Shown here in pieces: positions 17,371 through 26,473 of a stretch of 64,000 bases of DNA. How positions within the stretch are numbered: position 1 is the stretch's first letter; every line of letters starts with the position of its first letter. The notes beneath the pieces were generated by a model. It did no database searches, was not told the origin of the DNA, and saw only the letters and a program-made list of their open reading frames with translations. Source of the stretch: Paenibacillus sophorae. Its GTDB lineage: Bacteria > Bacillota > Bacilli > Paenibacillales > Paenibacillaceae. Both the position numbers and the translations under genes were made by a program. The stretch spans positions 3,906,001 to 3,970,000 of the forward strand of contig NZ_CP076607.1 in NCBI RefSeq assembly GCF_018966525.1, given 5' to 3'.

Positions 17371-18525
17371 ATGCAAAAATCAAGTTTGACACTCTTCTTT
17401 CTGATCATGTTTGCCATAGGCACGGATACTTTTCTAATTAGTCCCCTTCTGCCCGTCCTTAGGCATGAGTTCCATGTATCTACGGCAAGCTCGGGCTGGA
17501 TGGTCAGTGCTTATGCGTTAGGCTATGCCTTATTCGCCCTGGTGGCGGGACCGATATCCGATCGGCTCAACCGTAAGCATGTTATGGTGTTCGGGATGGC
17601 CGCATTCTCTATTTCCACCGGCTTATGCGCCGCTGCTGTCGGCTTTTGGAGCATGGTTCTGTTCCGTTTTCTTGCCGGTGTCAGCGCGGCCGTCATATCC
17701 CCGCAAATCTGGGCGTCCATTCCAATCCTGCTTCCCAAGGATAAAATATTGCAGGGAATGGGTATTGCCACCGCCGGTCTCTCCATCGCCCAAATGCTGG
17801 GACTGCCGCTTGGCAGCTTTTTCGCCGCCCGCGATTGGTCTCTTCCCTTTATCATCATCGGCTTGTTTTCTCTCCTGCTGACCTTGCTTCTCCTGTTCCT
17901 GCTGCCATCTCTTCCGCCCCGCAGCCCATCTGGAAACCGTCTTTCTCTCTTGAAGCCATACTTTGGGTTGCTCTCTTCCCGCATTGCGGTTACCGCCTTT
18001 GCCGCATATTTTATTTTTCAGATCGGCAATTTTGCAGCTTTCTCCTTTCTTGGCTCCTGGCTCTCCGGCGCGTTTGGACTGAATGTGGCTCAAATCGGCC
18101 AAGTCATGCTGTATCTTGGTATCGGCAACATGCTTGGCAGCCTGTTCGGCAGCCGTCTTAGCATGCGATTTGGCCGCTCTGCAACGCTGCTGTCCGGTAT
18201 TGCAGTGAATAGTGTCATGTTCCCGGTGCTCGCGCTGACACATAATCTTGCGGGTATCAAGGCGGAACTGCTTGTCATCTTCGGCATTGCCGGAATTCTG
18301 TTCCCTATCATGATAAGCATCCTTCAATCTTTGACGGACACTGCACGCGGAACGGTTTCGGCCCTGACGAACGCCTTAATGTATCTCGGTACTACAATTG
18401 GAGCCGCTGCCGCTGGCGGGATTTATCAGACTTCAGGCGTCTTCATTGCCGTTACTTTGGTAACTGCGCTCTGCTTTGTCCTCTCCGCCTTCCTCTTTCG
18501 AAAAAGTGGAGTAGCAGCATCTTAG
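17371..18525 (+). CDS. MFS transporter, DHA1 (drug/sugar efflux, AraJ-like)
   Basis: A 384-residue protein with 12 predicted helices. The motif A region between helices 2 and 3 is GPISDRLNRKHVM, and the motif C-like segment is GLSIAQMLGLPLGSF in helix 5. This size and pattern fit drug or sugar-derivative efflux proteins of the DHA1 group. The start at 17371 is backed by ATAGGAGA; a longer frame begins inside the ArsR gene and was not used. Regulation by the upstream ArsR protein is inferred from the shared operator. Substrate unknown. Confidence 0.9.
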   Translation: MQKSSLTLFFLIMFAIGTDTFLISPLLPVLRHEFHVSTASSGWMVSAYALGYALFALVAGPISDRLNRKHVMVFGMAAFSISTGLCAAAVGFWSMVLFRFLAGVSAAVISPQIWASIPILLPKDKILQGMGIATAGLSIAQMLGLPLGSFFAARDWSLPFIIIGLFSLLLTLLLLFLLPSLPPRSPSGNRLSLLKPYFGLLSSRIAVTAFAAYFIFQIGNFAAFSFLGSWLSGAFGLNVAQIGQVMLYLGIGNMLGSLFGSRLSMRFGRSATLLSGIAVNSVMFPVLALTHNLAGIKAELLVIFGIAGILFPIMISILQSLTDTARGTVSALTNALMYLGTTIGAAAAGGIYQTSGVFIAVTLVTALCFVLSAFLFRKSGVAAS

Positions 18526-18598
18526 ATGGATTCAATTTGCCATAGCAGGGTAAATTACTGATTAAGACTGACAATGCGGCAAAGGATGGGATCTTAGG

Positions 18599-18934
18599 AT
18601 GGAAGAACATGTGCAAATGTTGGCCGATTGGCTTAACGGGCATACGGGCGGAACGATTGTTATCGAAAAACAGGAGATGGAGGACCGCGACAAGGTTTAT
18701 TTTAAGCTGGATCGTGTCGATTACCGGAATGCCGATGACGTCGTGGATCATTATCTGGACAGCGCGCTGATCCTGCACGGCACGGGCAGCACGATGAACG
18801 CGGACGGAGACCTCGTCCCCCTGCCGCTACAGAGCTTCGAGATCGCTGTCACCGGCCTTGCCTTCTCTTCTGCGGATGAGAAAAGAGTACAAGCGCAAAC
18901 GGAACGGGCCAAATATACGTTTACGCTCGAGTAA
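18599..18934 (+). CDS. Hypothetical 111-residue protein
   Basis: A soluble, acidic protein of alpha/beta composition without cysteines, a signal peptide or membrane helices. I do not recognise the family. The reading frame is bounded by a purine-rich but weak ribosome site and by a very strong terminator starting ten bases after the stop, which supports a genuine single-gene transcript. Confidence 0.7.
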   Translation: MEEHVQMLADWLNGHTGGTIVIEKQEMEDRDKVYFKLDRVDYRNADDVVDHYLDSALILHGTGSTMNADGDLVPLPLQSFEIAVTGLAFSSADEKRVQAQTERAKYTFTLE

Positions 18935-18943
18935 GAACAAGCC

Positions 18944-18978
18944 AAAAAGCTGCGGGGAGCGCTTCCCCGCAGCTTTTT
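18944..18978 (+). terminator. Intrinsic terminator
   Basis: AAAAAGCTGCGGGGA / TCCCCGCAGCTTTTTT stem with a 4-5 base loop, directly after the 111-residue gene. The A-rich left arm means it may also act on minus-strand transcripts. Confidence 0.9.
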
Positions 18979-19058
18979 TGAAGAATAAAAATGTGAATAA
19001 GTTTACTATGTCCTGCTGCGCCTACCCGCCCGCCGCTGGCGTCGGGTAATGCATCCCT

Positions 19059-19973
19059 TTAAAGCTCTTCCCCGATGATCTTGACTTCCGTTTCGAGTTC
19101 AATGCCAAATTTATCTTTTACTGTCTCTCTTACATGCTGAATTAACCCGATATAATCGCTTGCCGTGGCGTTATCTGCATTAACGATGAACCCCGCATGC
19201 TTTTTCGATACTTCGGCGCCACCGATTCTTGTTCCCTGAAGTCCGCTTTCCTGAATCAATTGACCCGCATACCGTCCCGGGGGACGTTTAAAGACACTGC
19301 CGCAAGAAGGGAATTCCAGGGGCTGCTTGGATTCCCGCATTTCGGTCAGCTTATCCATCGAAGCCTTGATTTCATCGTAGTTTCCTGGCTTTAAGGCGAA
19401 CCGGGCTTCCAAAATGAGATAATCTCCGCTTGAGAACACGCTGCTACGGTAACCCCATTTCAGCTCATCGCCTTCGAGCACAGCCATCACCCCGTTCTTG
19501 TCAACGACAAGCGCGCTTTGCAGCACATCCGCTACTTCCCCGCCGTATGCGCCGGCATTCATATAAAGTGCGCCTCCGACCGTGCCGGGAATGCCGCAGG
19601 CAAATTCCAGACCTGCCAGCTTGTGCTCTAAGGCAAAACGGGAGGTCTCGATAATCTGCGCTCCGCACTGGGCTATGATCACATCATCCTCCAAGCTGAT
19701 ACCGGTTAATCTGGACGTGTGCAGGACGATTCCGCGTACGCCTCCGTCTCTGATAATCACGTTCGAACCATTTCCTAATATGGTAAGCGCAATGCCTTTT
19801 TCGGCAGCATATGTAACGATCGCTTGAATTTCTTCGTAAGTCGAGGGCGATGCAAGAATGTCGGCCCTGCCGCCCATTTGAGTGAACACATGCGGTTTGA
19901 GCGATTCATGGCTTTTAACTATTCCAGTCGGAACAAGCCTCTCCAGTTCTTCTTGAATTTTCCCGATATCCAT
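19059..19973 (-). CDS. murB: UDP-N-acetylenolpyruvoylglucosamine reductase
   Basis: A 304-residue type II MurB, the FAD enzyme that reduces UDP-GlcNAc-enolpyruvate to UDP-MurNAc for peptidoglycan. FAD-binding segments are ILGNGSNVIIRDGGVRG and GIPGTVGGALYMNAGAYGGE. The catalytic serine lies in SCGSVFKRP and the conserved tyrosine/arginine in YRSSVF. Single gene here, unlike mur operons in some Bacillota. Confidence 0.97.
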   Translation of the reverse strand: MDIGKIQEELERLVPTGIVKSHESLKPHVFTQMGGRADILASPSTYEEIQAIVTYAAEKGIALTILGNGSNVIIRDGGVRGIVLHTSRLTGISLEDDVIIAQCGAQIIETSRFALEHKLAGLEFACGIPGTVGGALYMNAGAYGGEVADVLQSALVVDKNGVMAVLEGDELKWGYRSSVFSSGDYLILEARFALKPGNYDEIKASMDKLTEMRESKQPLEFPSCGSVFKRPPGRYAGQLIQESGLQGTRIGGAEVSKKHAGFIVNADNATASDYIGLIQHVRETVKDKFGIELETEVKIIGEEL

Positions 19974-20145
19974 GGGTCTGCTCCTTTATCTGTTTTGCTT
20001 ATGTCAGGCATCCCCAACTTTAACAACGAACAGGCTCCCTTGTCAATGACGGGAGCCCTATAGACGGTTATTAAGTTAGCAGGACAGAAGGACTCCGGCA
20101 AGATCAGCCCCGTGCTCCCGGAGCGGCAGGCTTCACGTCTGCCTT

Positions 20146-20946
20146 TCAGACGGCTGTTCGCTCTGCCAGGCTGTGAGGAAAGCACAGAGGCAATCCCGTG
20201 CGCGGGTCTTCGACAATATCCGCCTCGATGCCGAACACTTCGCGCAGCACCTCCGGCGTCATAACATTAACCGGTGCGCCTTCGCTAATTACTGTGCCCG
20301 ATTTAATCGCCACCATATGCTGCGCGTAGCGGGAGGCGTGATTCAAATCGTGAACGACCATGATAATCGTCCGGCCTTCCTGTTCATTCAGCACCTGCAG
20401 GAGCTGGAGCACCTCAAGCTGGTGTGCCATATCGAGGAACGTCGTCGGCTCATCCAGGAATAAAATGTCCGTCTGCTGGGCCAGCGCCATAGCGATCCAT
20501 GCGCGCTGACGCTGGCCTCCCGACAAGCGTTCAATCGGCCGGTCGCTGAATTCTTTCATCCCGGTCACTTCAATGGCCGAGGAAATGATGTTCCGGTCCT
20601 CTGTAGTGAGCGCTCCGAAGCCCTTCTGATGCGGATAACGGCCGTAGCCTACCAGCTCAGAAACGGTCAGTCCGTCCGGAGCGGTCGGATTTTGGGGCAG
20701 AATGGCCAGCTGGCGGGCGACCTCCTTGGTCGATTGGGAATGGATCGATTTGCCGTCAAGCAGTACGCTGCCGCTGGCCGGCTTCATCAGCCTGGCCATC
20801 GTTTTGAGGATTGTGGATTTACCCGAACCGTTGGCGCCGACGAGAGCCGTGATTTTTCCGGTCGGAATCGACAGATTGAGATCCTTAACAATAATCGACT
20901 CCGCATAACCGATACTTAATTGAGTTGCATTCAAACGCTCCAACAT
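20146..20946 (-). CDS. Iron-siderophore ABC transporter ATP-binding protein (FecE/FhuC/YusV-like)
   Basis: A 266-residue ATPase. Walker A is GANGSGKST, the signature LSGGQRQRAWIAMALAQ, Walker B ILFLDEPTTFLD and the H-loop VVHDLNHA. DEPTTFLDMAHQ is typical of FecCD-type iron/B12 ATPases. Start placed at 20946 (MLERLNAT), where AAGGAG has proper spacing; an upstream GTG overlaps that site. No permease or binding protein is adjacent, so it probably energises several siderophore permeases encoded elsewhere, as YusV does in B. subtilis and FhuC in S. aureus. A Fur box lies about 80 bases upstream. Confidence 0.92.
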   Translation of the reverse strand: MLERLNATQLSIGYAESIIVKDLNLSIPTGKITALVGANGSGKSTILKTMARLMKPASGSVLLDGKSIHSQSTKEVARQLAILPQNPTAPDGLTVSELVGYGRYPHQKGFGALTTEDRNIISSAIEVTGMKEFSDRPIERLSGGQRQRAWIAMALAQQTDILFLDEPTTFLDMAHQLEVLQLLQVLNEQEGRTIIMVVHDLNHASRYAQHMVAIKSGTVISEGAPVNVMTPEVLREVFGIEADIVEDPRTGLPLCFPHSLAERTAV

Positions 20947-21027
20947 CAGCTTCACTCCTTATATCTGTTTATGTGCAACATGTCATTCTTCATTAGCGCA
21001 CCGAACTTTTACCTTGTTTTCTTAAAT

Positions 21028-21046
21028 GATATTGATTCTCATTATC
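21028..21046 (-). promoter_or_regulatory. Fur box of the siderophore ATPase gene
   Basis: GATATTGATTCTCATTATC matches the classical 19-bp Fur consensus GATAATGATAATCATTATC at 16 positions. It lies upstream of an iron-transport ATPase, so iron repression is expected. Confidence 0.8.
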
Positions 21047-21214
21047 TCTGTCAACTTCTATATCAAGAGTTGCGGTTCTAGTCGTTATTCCGTCAATAAG
21101 CAAGAAGAAACGGCTGCATCATCATTTAGCCTTTGGGGATACGTATACGAAAAAAGCTGCCATCGGAGAAATTCTCCAACAGCAGCTTTGCGTTACCCGG
21201 ACAATCCGCCGGAG

Positions 21215-23032
21215 TTATTTGTTAAGATGATACGGCACCGTCGCAACGACGATATCCTTATTATTCATCAGGTAAGTTCGGATAAAGACACTCGTCTGAT
21301 TATGCAGGATGGCCTGCCACCAGTGCTTGGTGATAAATTGCGGGATCAGAATGGTTATATGGTCCGTCGAAGCGGTCTTCCATTCCACAGTATCGATAAA
21401 TTTGACCAGCGGGCGCAGGACACTGCGATACCGTGAACGAAGCACGATAAGACGCACTCCGGGGTCCCATTCCTCCCATTTCTGTTCCATCTTGCGAATC
21501 TCTTCCTCGTCAAAGCCGATGTATACGGCAACCACATTGTCGGTCAGTGATTTCGCATAGCTGATTGAATTAAGTACCGCCCGGGTTACAGCGGATACCG
21601 GAATAACGATCGTACTTCCCTTGATCACCGGCTTATCCTTATCCAGCTGAATCCGAAGCTCATCGGCCGTGTTCTTAAAATGACGGTGAATGCGGAGAAA
21701 GATGAGCATCACGATCGGAAGGAAAATAAAGGCCACCCATACGTTCGAGAATTTAGTAATGATAAAGATGAGCGTAATGGTAAGAGTTGTCAGCATGCCA
21801 ACGGTATTTACGGCAAATTTGGTCCGCCAGCCGGGCGGCTTCAGCCTGAACCAGCGCACCATCATACCGAGCTGGGACAGAGTGAACGGAATAAATACGC
21901 CGACGGCATAAAGCGGAATTAGATTTCCGGTTTCACCGTGAAATGCAGCCACAAGCAACGACGAAGCCACCCCGAGAAAAATGATACCGTTGGAGAAGCC
22001 GAGACGGTCGCCGCGAACCATAAAGGCATGCGGTAAATATTTATCTTTCGCCAGCATGAACGACAGCAGCGGGAAGGCCGAGTAGGCCGTATTGGCGGCC
22101 AGGAACAGGATTACCGCCGTTATCGCTTGAATGCCGTAATAGAGGACCCCCCGTCCGAAGGTCGATTCGGCTATTTGGGAAACGACCGTTGCTGTTGGAC
22201 TCGGGGTAATTCCAAACCAGTATGCCAGCAGCGTAATACCGGTAAACATGAATCCCAGAATGAGCCCCATCATCATCAGTGTCTTGGCGGCGTTCTTCTC
22301 GGCGGGAGCCTTGAAGTTCGGGATCGCATTCGATACAGCCTCGACCCCGGTCAGGGCCGAACAGCCGGAGCTGAAAGCTTTAAGAAGCAGGAACAGACTG
22401 ACATTGGATACGGCGGAGCCGATTTCGGGAACTGCGGCGTGACCGCCGCCGGTCACGTATTTGACCAGTCCTGAAACAATTAGAACCACAATGGACAAGA
22501 CGAACAAGTATACCGGGATAGCAATGAAGGATGCCGATTCGGTAACGCCGCGGAGGTTAATTATGGTCAGTATGATAATCACCGTAACCGCAATTGCCAC
22601 TGAATGATCGTGAAGGCTCGGGAATGCCGAGGTGATCGCATCCGTTCCCGCCGAGGCGCTTACGGCAACCGTTAGAATGTAATCCACAAGCAGGGAACCG
22701 CCGGCCAGCAGTCCTGTGGAAACGCCGAGATTTTCCTTAGCTACAATATAAGCTCCTCCGCCATGAGGATAAGAAAATATCGTCTGCCGGTAAGATAAAA
22801 TCAGAATCGCCAGCAATCCCAGTACTGCGAGTGCAATCGGCAAAGAGTACCAGATAGCCGTAAAACCGGCAGCTATCAGCACGATCAAAATCTGTTCCGT
22901 TCCGTAAGCGACGGACGAAAGGGCATCTGACGATAGAACGGCAAGTGCCTTCAGCTTGGATAGCTTTTCCTGGTCGAGTTCGGTTGATTTTCTGGGACGA
23001 CCGATTAACAGTCGTTTTACTCTGCTTACCAT
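21215..23032 (-). CDS. kimA: KimA-type high-affinity potassium transporter (APC superfamily)
   Basis: A 605-residue protein, essentially the length of B. subtilis KimA (formerly YdaO). It has 12 predicted helices, with SSDALSSVAYGTEQILIVL at the start of the first and YPHGGGAYIVAKENLG as the APC-type loop, then a cytoplasmic alpha/beta domain (about 455-605) like that used for dimerisation and c-di-AMP binding. Potassium uptake and c-di-AMP control are known for the family. Identification rests on overall pattern and on the c-di-AMP riboswitch directly upstream. Confidence 0.92.
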   Translation of the reverse strand: MVSRVKRLLIGRPRKSTELDQEKLSKLKALAVLSSDALSSVAYGTEQILIVLIAAGFTAIWYSLPIALAVLGLLAILILSYRQTIFSYPHGGGAYIVAKENLGVSTGLLAGGSLLVDYILTVAVSASAGTDAITSAFPSLHDHSVAIAVTVIIILTIINLRGVTESASFIAIPVYLFVLSIVVLIVSGLVKYVTGGGHAAVPEIGSAVSNVSLFLLLKAFSSGCSALTGVEAVSNAIPNFKAPAEKNAAKTLMMMGLILGFMFTGITLLAYWFGITPSPTATVVSQIAESTFGRGVLYYGIQAITAVILFLAANTAYSAFPLLSFMLAKDKYLPHAFMVRGDRLGFSNGIIFLGVASSLLVAAFHGETGNLIPLYAVGVFIPFTLSQLGMMVRWFRLKPPGWRTKFAVNTVGMLTTLTITLIFIITKFSNVWVAFIFLPIVMLIFLRIHRHFKNTADELRIQLDKDKPVIKGSTIVIPVSAVTRAVLNSISYAKSLTDNVVAVYIGFDEEEIRKMEQKWEEWDPGVRLIVLRSRYRSVLRPLVKFIDTVEWKTASTDHITILIPQFITKHWWQAILHNQTSVFIRTYLMNNKDIVVATVPYHLNK

Positions 23033-23120
23033 GTAGATACATTTCCTCTCTTTGGTGAGTTGAAACGGTAGTACCGCGCGCCGTTTTCAGTCGTGGATTT
23101 TCAAAAATAAGGGCACAAAA

Positions 23121-23150
23121 ATAAGCATGCGGAAATGACCGCATGCTTAT
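23121..23150 (-). terminator. Expression-platform terminator of the c-di-AMP riboswitch
   Basis: Perfect 12-bp stem ATAAGCATGCGG / CCGCATGCTTAT with a six-base loop, followed on the minus strand by TTTTTGTG. It lies between the aptamer and kimA and should form when c-di-AMP is bound. Confidence 0.9.
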
Positions 23151-23165
23151 GCATGATCATTATCC

Positions 23166-23310
23166 CACTGTAGCTTACGAGGTTAGCTGGCGGATTCGGA
23201 CTGTGGAAGCCCTACGGGACCGGATTGACTTAACCGGCACCGATTCACCCCGTCGACCATAGCGGTCAGGTTGGTTCCCCCGTTTTTCCTAACTGGAAAA
23301 TTCAGCGCAT
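23166..23310 (-). promoter_or_regulatory. c-di-AMP (ydaO/yuaA) riboswitch
   Basis: The minus strand carries the conserved blocks in order: CGGGGGAACC, GGGGTGAATC, CCGG, TAGGGCTTCC, CCGAATCCGCCAGC and TAACCTCGTAAGC, the known ydaO aptamer. The adjacent terminator hairpin and the kimA gene fit the textbook arrangement in which high c-di-AMP stops potassium-importer expression. The rest of the 23033-23499 gap is AT-rich upstream sequence and holds nothing else I recognise. Confidence 0.95.
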
Positions 23311-23499
23311 ATTCAACTTCTCACAAGGTCTAATATTAGTCCATAAAGCGAGAGCCGTAAACAGTGAAAATAATGAAAAAGGAATGAAAAATCGACTAAT
23401 TCACGCAAATTTCAATCATGAGATGTTCATGTCGTTTATTCTCTTGTATTATCCCTTCAGCGCGGGTTTTTATGCCAATTACACGAAAAAACTTCTACT

Positions 23500-23964
23500 C
23501 TATTGAGTGAATCCGTCCCCTATTTCTTCCGAATTCTCCTCTTTGCCCTCTCTGCCGTTCCACAGCAATACAAATATGAGTACAAAAGCCGTTAGCGCCA
23601 GCAGCGGAATAGTAATAAAACCAAAAAAATTGAGATAATCCTTCGTACAAGGGACACCGATGGTACAAGGAACCACTTTGCCCAGCGCCGGAATTTTCTG
23701 CTCCGCGTAATGATACAGTGATATGCTTCCACCTATCGCGCAAAGCGGCAGCACATACGGTATGATCCGCTTGTCATTTCGGTAGGTTGCTATGCCCAGA
23801 AGAAATACTTGAGGGTACATAAAAATCCGCTGGAACCAGCACAGCTTGCAGGGCTCGTATTTTAACACTTCGCTCAGGTAAAGGCTGCCTGCTACGGCGA
23901 TCAAAGATACAAACCAGGCCAGATAGAGACAATGCCGCCTTAAGAAGGTGGAAAATGCGCTCAT
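23500..23964 (-). CDS. bdbC: Disulfide bond formation protein (DsbB-like)
   Basis: A 154-residue membrane protein with four predicted helices. The first extracytoplasmic loop carries the quinone-linked pair YEPCKLCWFQR (CxxC) and the second loop a cysteine pair in VVPCTIGVPCTKDY. This is the BdbC/DsbB plan for reoxidising an extracellular thiol oxidase. It overlaps bdbD by four bases. Confidence 0.94.
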   Translation of the reverse strand: MSAFSTFLRRHCLYLAWFVSLIAVAGSLYLSEVLKYEPCKLCWFQRIFMYPQVFLLGIATYRNDKRIIPYVLPLCAIGGSISLYHYAEQKIPALGKVVPCTIGVPCTKDYLNFFGFITIPLLALTAFVLIFVLLWNGREGKEENSEEIGDGFTQ

Positions 23965-24716
23965 TCCGCTTCAGCCGCCTTTGCCGCTGACTCAATTTCT
24001 GCCGCAATCGCCGAGATGTTGAGAGGATCACTCGCCTTGATCCCGTTAATAAACAGCGATGGTGTGCTTCTCACATGATTGGTTTTTGCAACCGCATTAT
24101 CCCTTGCCAACTCATCTGAATACGTGCGGTTTTGAATATCTTTACGCAGAAGATCGTAATCGATGGGAAGCTTCTCATTTTGCGCAAGCTCTACCAGGAA
24201 ATCCTCGGTCGCCCACTCGGTCGCCTCATCTCCCTGGTTCGTATAGAGGGCATCGTAATAGGTCCAGAACGCTTCGCTATTCTGATGATAGACAGACAGC
24301 GCGGCAAGGGAAGCTGTCTTGGAATCAGGCCCAATAAAGGACATATTGACAAAATAAAGCGCCGCCTTTCCTGTCTCGATATAATCCTGCACAAGCTGCG
24401 GCTTAATGATTCCGGAGAACTTCGCGCAAGCCGGACATTTGAAATCACCGAACTCTACCAGCTTGACCGGCGCATCCGCCTTGCCAAGTCTGGGAAGTTC
24501 ATCGTAATTAAACGCTGCCGGACTGCTGGAGCCTCCCGGATTGCCCGTATTTTGGGAAGCCAATACAAACAGCGCGGCAAAAATAACGACCGCGAGCAGG
24601 ACCGTTCCGATTAATAGAATGCGTGTCTTTCTCTTCTGCCGCTCCAGTTCGGCCTGGCGCCTTTCTTGCTTGATCTTGGATGAGGAGCTTGTCCCGTTTT
24701 TCTTTGATTTGCTCAA
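23961..24716 (-). CDS. bdbD: Thiol-disulfide oxidoreductase (DsbA-like)
   Basis: A 251-residue membrane-anchored thioredoxin-fold protein: a charged cytoplasmic N-terminus rich in Lys/Arg, one helix (about residues 30-53), then a DsbA/DsbG-like domain with active site FGDFKCPACAKF (CPAC) and the cis-proline loop TPSLFINGIK. It introduces disulfides into secreted proteins and is recycled by its overlapping partner BdbC. Confidence 0.94.
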   Translation of the reverse strand: MSKSKKNGTSSSSKIKQERRQAELERQKRKTRILLIGTVLLAVVIFAALFVLASQNTGNPGGSSSPAAFNYDELPRLGKADAPVKLVEFGDFKCPACAKFSGIIKPQLVQDYIETGKAALYFVNMSFIGPDSKTASLAALSVYHQNSEAFWTYYDALYTNQGDEATEWATEDFLVELAQNEKLPIDYDLLRKDIQNRTYSDELARDNAVAKTNHVRSTPSLFINGIKASDPLNISAIAAEIESAAKAAEAE

Positions 24717-24775
24717 GGTGGAATATCCTTTCTGTCCTGATGGACCCGAATAATGAAATGATTAATAGCTTAAAA

Positions 24776-24818
24776 GAAGGGTACCCCTAAAGCTAACCGC
24801 TCCAGAGAGGTACCCTTC
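24776..24818 (-). terminator. Intrinsic terminator of the CNNM/CorC gene
   Basis: Stem GAAGGGTACCcCT / AGaGGTACCCTTC with a T-rich tail (CTTCTTTT) on the minus strand. Confidence 0.8.
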
Positions 24819-24849
24819 ATGCGATGCCAGTGACTATTTAATCTTGCTT

Positions 24850-26166
24850 TCAGGCTCCCGCTTCTTCCGCCAGCGGCTCCATTTTCAAAAGCTTAATGCG
24901 GGAGATGCGCTTGTTATCCGTCTCCTCGACGATGAACAGATGGCTTCCGTACTCTACGAATTGCCCTTTATGCGGGGGATTGGCTTCCAGTCTGGAATAC
25001 AACCAGCCGCCAATCGTGTCGTAATCTTCCGTTTCCAGCTGCATATCAAATCGGCTGTTCACCTCTTCAATAAGCAGCAGGCCGTCGAGAGAGTACTCCT
25101 CCTCGCCGATCTTCTCAATTTCCGGGCGCTCCTGGTCGAATTCGTCCTGGATTTCTCCGACGATCTCTTCCATAATGTCCTCGAGGGTGACCAGTCCTGA
25201 AGTTCCTCCGTATTCATCAATCAGAATCGCGATTTGCGTCTTTGCTTTTTGCATCGTTTTCAGCAGGGCGCTGATTTGAATCGACTCGGGCACCGTCAGA
25301 ACCGGACGAATCAATTCGTTAAGGTTCAACGCATTTTCCCTGATCAGATCCTTCATATGAATAAATCCGATTATGTGGTCCTTATCGCCTTCGCATACCG
25401 GATAACGCGTCCGCATGCCTTCAAAAGCGATTTGTAAATTTTCCTGGACGGATGAATGAATGTTAAGACAGATCATTTCCGTCCGTGGAATCATGATTTC
25501 CCTGGCCGTGGTGTCCGCAAATCCGAAAATATTGTCCACCAGGGTCATTTCGGTATTATCGATCAGTCCGCTCTTGTTGCTTTCCTGCATTATAATCCGG
25601 ATCTCTTCCTCTGTATGCGCAGTTCCCATCTCGGAAACAGGCGAGAGCTTGAACATTCGCAATATTCCCTGCGCAAGTCCGTTCACCACCCAAATAAAGG
25701 GATACATCAGCTTGTAAAAGGCGCCGATCAGGCTTGCGGTCATCAGCAGCACCATTTCGGCCTTGTTCACCGCGATGGTCTTCGGAGCCATTTCACCGAG
25801 CACAATATGAAGAACGGTTATTAATAAAAAGGCAAGGATAACAGAACATACATGAACCGCCGCACTGCCCAGTCCGAATCCGGACAAAAGCGGTGACAGC
25901 AGCGCCGCGATGACAGGCTCTCCGAGCCAGCCCAGAGCCAGCGAAGCCAGCGTGATTCCGAGCTGACAGGCCGAGAGGTATGCGTCCATATTGCGGATAA
26001 CCCCCTGCGCCGACAGCGCTCTTTTGCTGCCTTCCTCAGCCAGGGAATCGACCCGCCCTCCGCGCGCTTTTACCATCGCATACTCCACAGAGACAAAAAA
26101 TCCGTTTAACAGCACCAAAAGAATAATCAGACCAACTCTCAATAAACCGGGTAAAGGGTCGCTCAA
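24850..26166 (-). CDS. CNNM/HlyC-CorC family transporter (MpfA-like)
   Basis: A 438-residue protein with an N-terminal DUF21/CNNM membrane domain (about residues 1-190; NGFFVSVEYAMVKARGGRVD), a CBS pair (about 205-330; DKDHIIGFIHMKDL and DEYGGTSGLVTLEDIMEEIVGEI) and a C-terminal CorC_HlyC domain. Related Bacillota proteins (MpfA, YhdP) export or control Mg2+. The start is TTG at 26166, seven bases after GTAGGAG. That ribosome site is partly enclosed in a perfect 8-bp inverted repeat in the leader. Confidence 0.9.
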   Translation of the reverse strand: MSDPLPGLLRVGLIILLVLLNGFFVSVEYAMVKARGGRVDSLAEEGSKRALSAQGVIRNMDAYLSACQLGITLASLALGWLGEPVIAALLSPLLSGFGLGSAAVHVCSVILAFLLITVLHIVLGEMAPKTIAVNKAEMVLLMTASLIGAFYKLMYPFIWVVNGLAQGILRMFKLSPVSEMGTAHTEEEIRIIMQESNKSGLIDNTEMTLVDNIFGFADTTAREIMIPRTEMICLNIHSSVQENLQIAFEGMRTRYPVCEGDKDHIIGFIHMKDLIRENALNLNELIRPVLTVPESIQISALLKTMQKAKTQIAILIDEYGGTSGLVTLEDIMEEIVGEIQDEFDQERPEIEKIGEEEYSLDGLLLIEEVNSRFDMQLETEDYDTIGGWLYSRLEANPPHKGQFVEYGSHLFIVEETDNKRISRIKLLKMEPLAEEAGA

Positions 26167-26174
26167 ATTTTACT

Positions 26175-26208
26175 CCTACCCGTCGTTTTTGTCAGGCCGG
26201 CGGGTAGG
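26175..26208 (-). promoter_or_regulatory. Inverted repeat that would enclose the CNNM/CorC ribosome site
   Basis: CCTACCCG (26201-26208) and CGGGTAGG (26175-26182) are perfectly complementary; the second arm contains the TAGG of the TAGGAG ribosome site. A second free GAAGGAGGTG lies just before the first arm. The rest of the 26167-26473 gap, except the gerQ terminator, shows no gene. Confidence 0.45.
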
Positions 26209-26431
26209 CCCACCTCCTTCGTTTTATCCAAATATTGACGTCCAACTTGGCAGCCATTCCTTTCGCTACATATTTCCCAATAGACTCAGCTCCTTGCATA
26301 TTCCGGGTATAAAGATATTCATTATTATATAAATATATCCGGCATTCCCGCAAGCATGCGTGTTCCTTTCGCAAACAGGCGAATTTATGCACAGTCCGGT
26401 TGGCCTGAAAGTTTCTCTCGGAAAAGAAAAA

Positions 26432-26454
26432 GTCCCGCGCTGTTAGGCCGGGAC
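26432..26454 (-). terminator. Intrinsic terminator after gerQ
   Basis: GTCCCG / CGGGAC stem followed on the minus strand by TTTTTCTTTT, 20 bases after the gerQ stop. Confidence 0.75.
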
Positions 26455-26473
26455 CGGATTTGTATTGGCTCAA

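Noticed and set aside
17623..18327. 234-codon minus-strand frame inside the MFS gene
   Set aside because: Low-complexity antisense shadow of a membrane protein gene; charged repeats result from complementing hydrophobic codons.
26192..26473. Minus-strand 93-codon open frame between gerQ and the CNNM/CorC gene
   Set aside because: Overlaps the gerQ terminator, has no ribosome site or family resemblance, and its end lies in the leader hairpin of the next gene.
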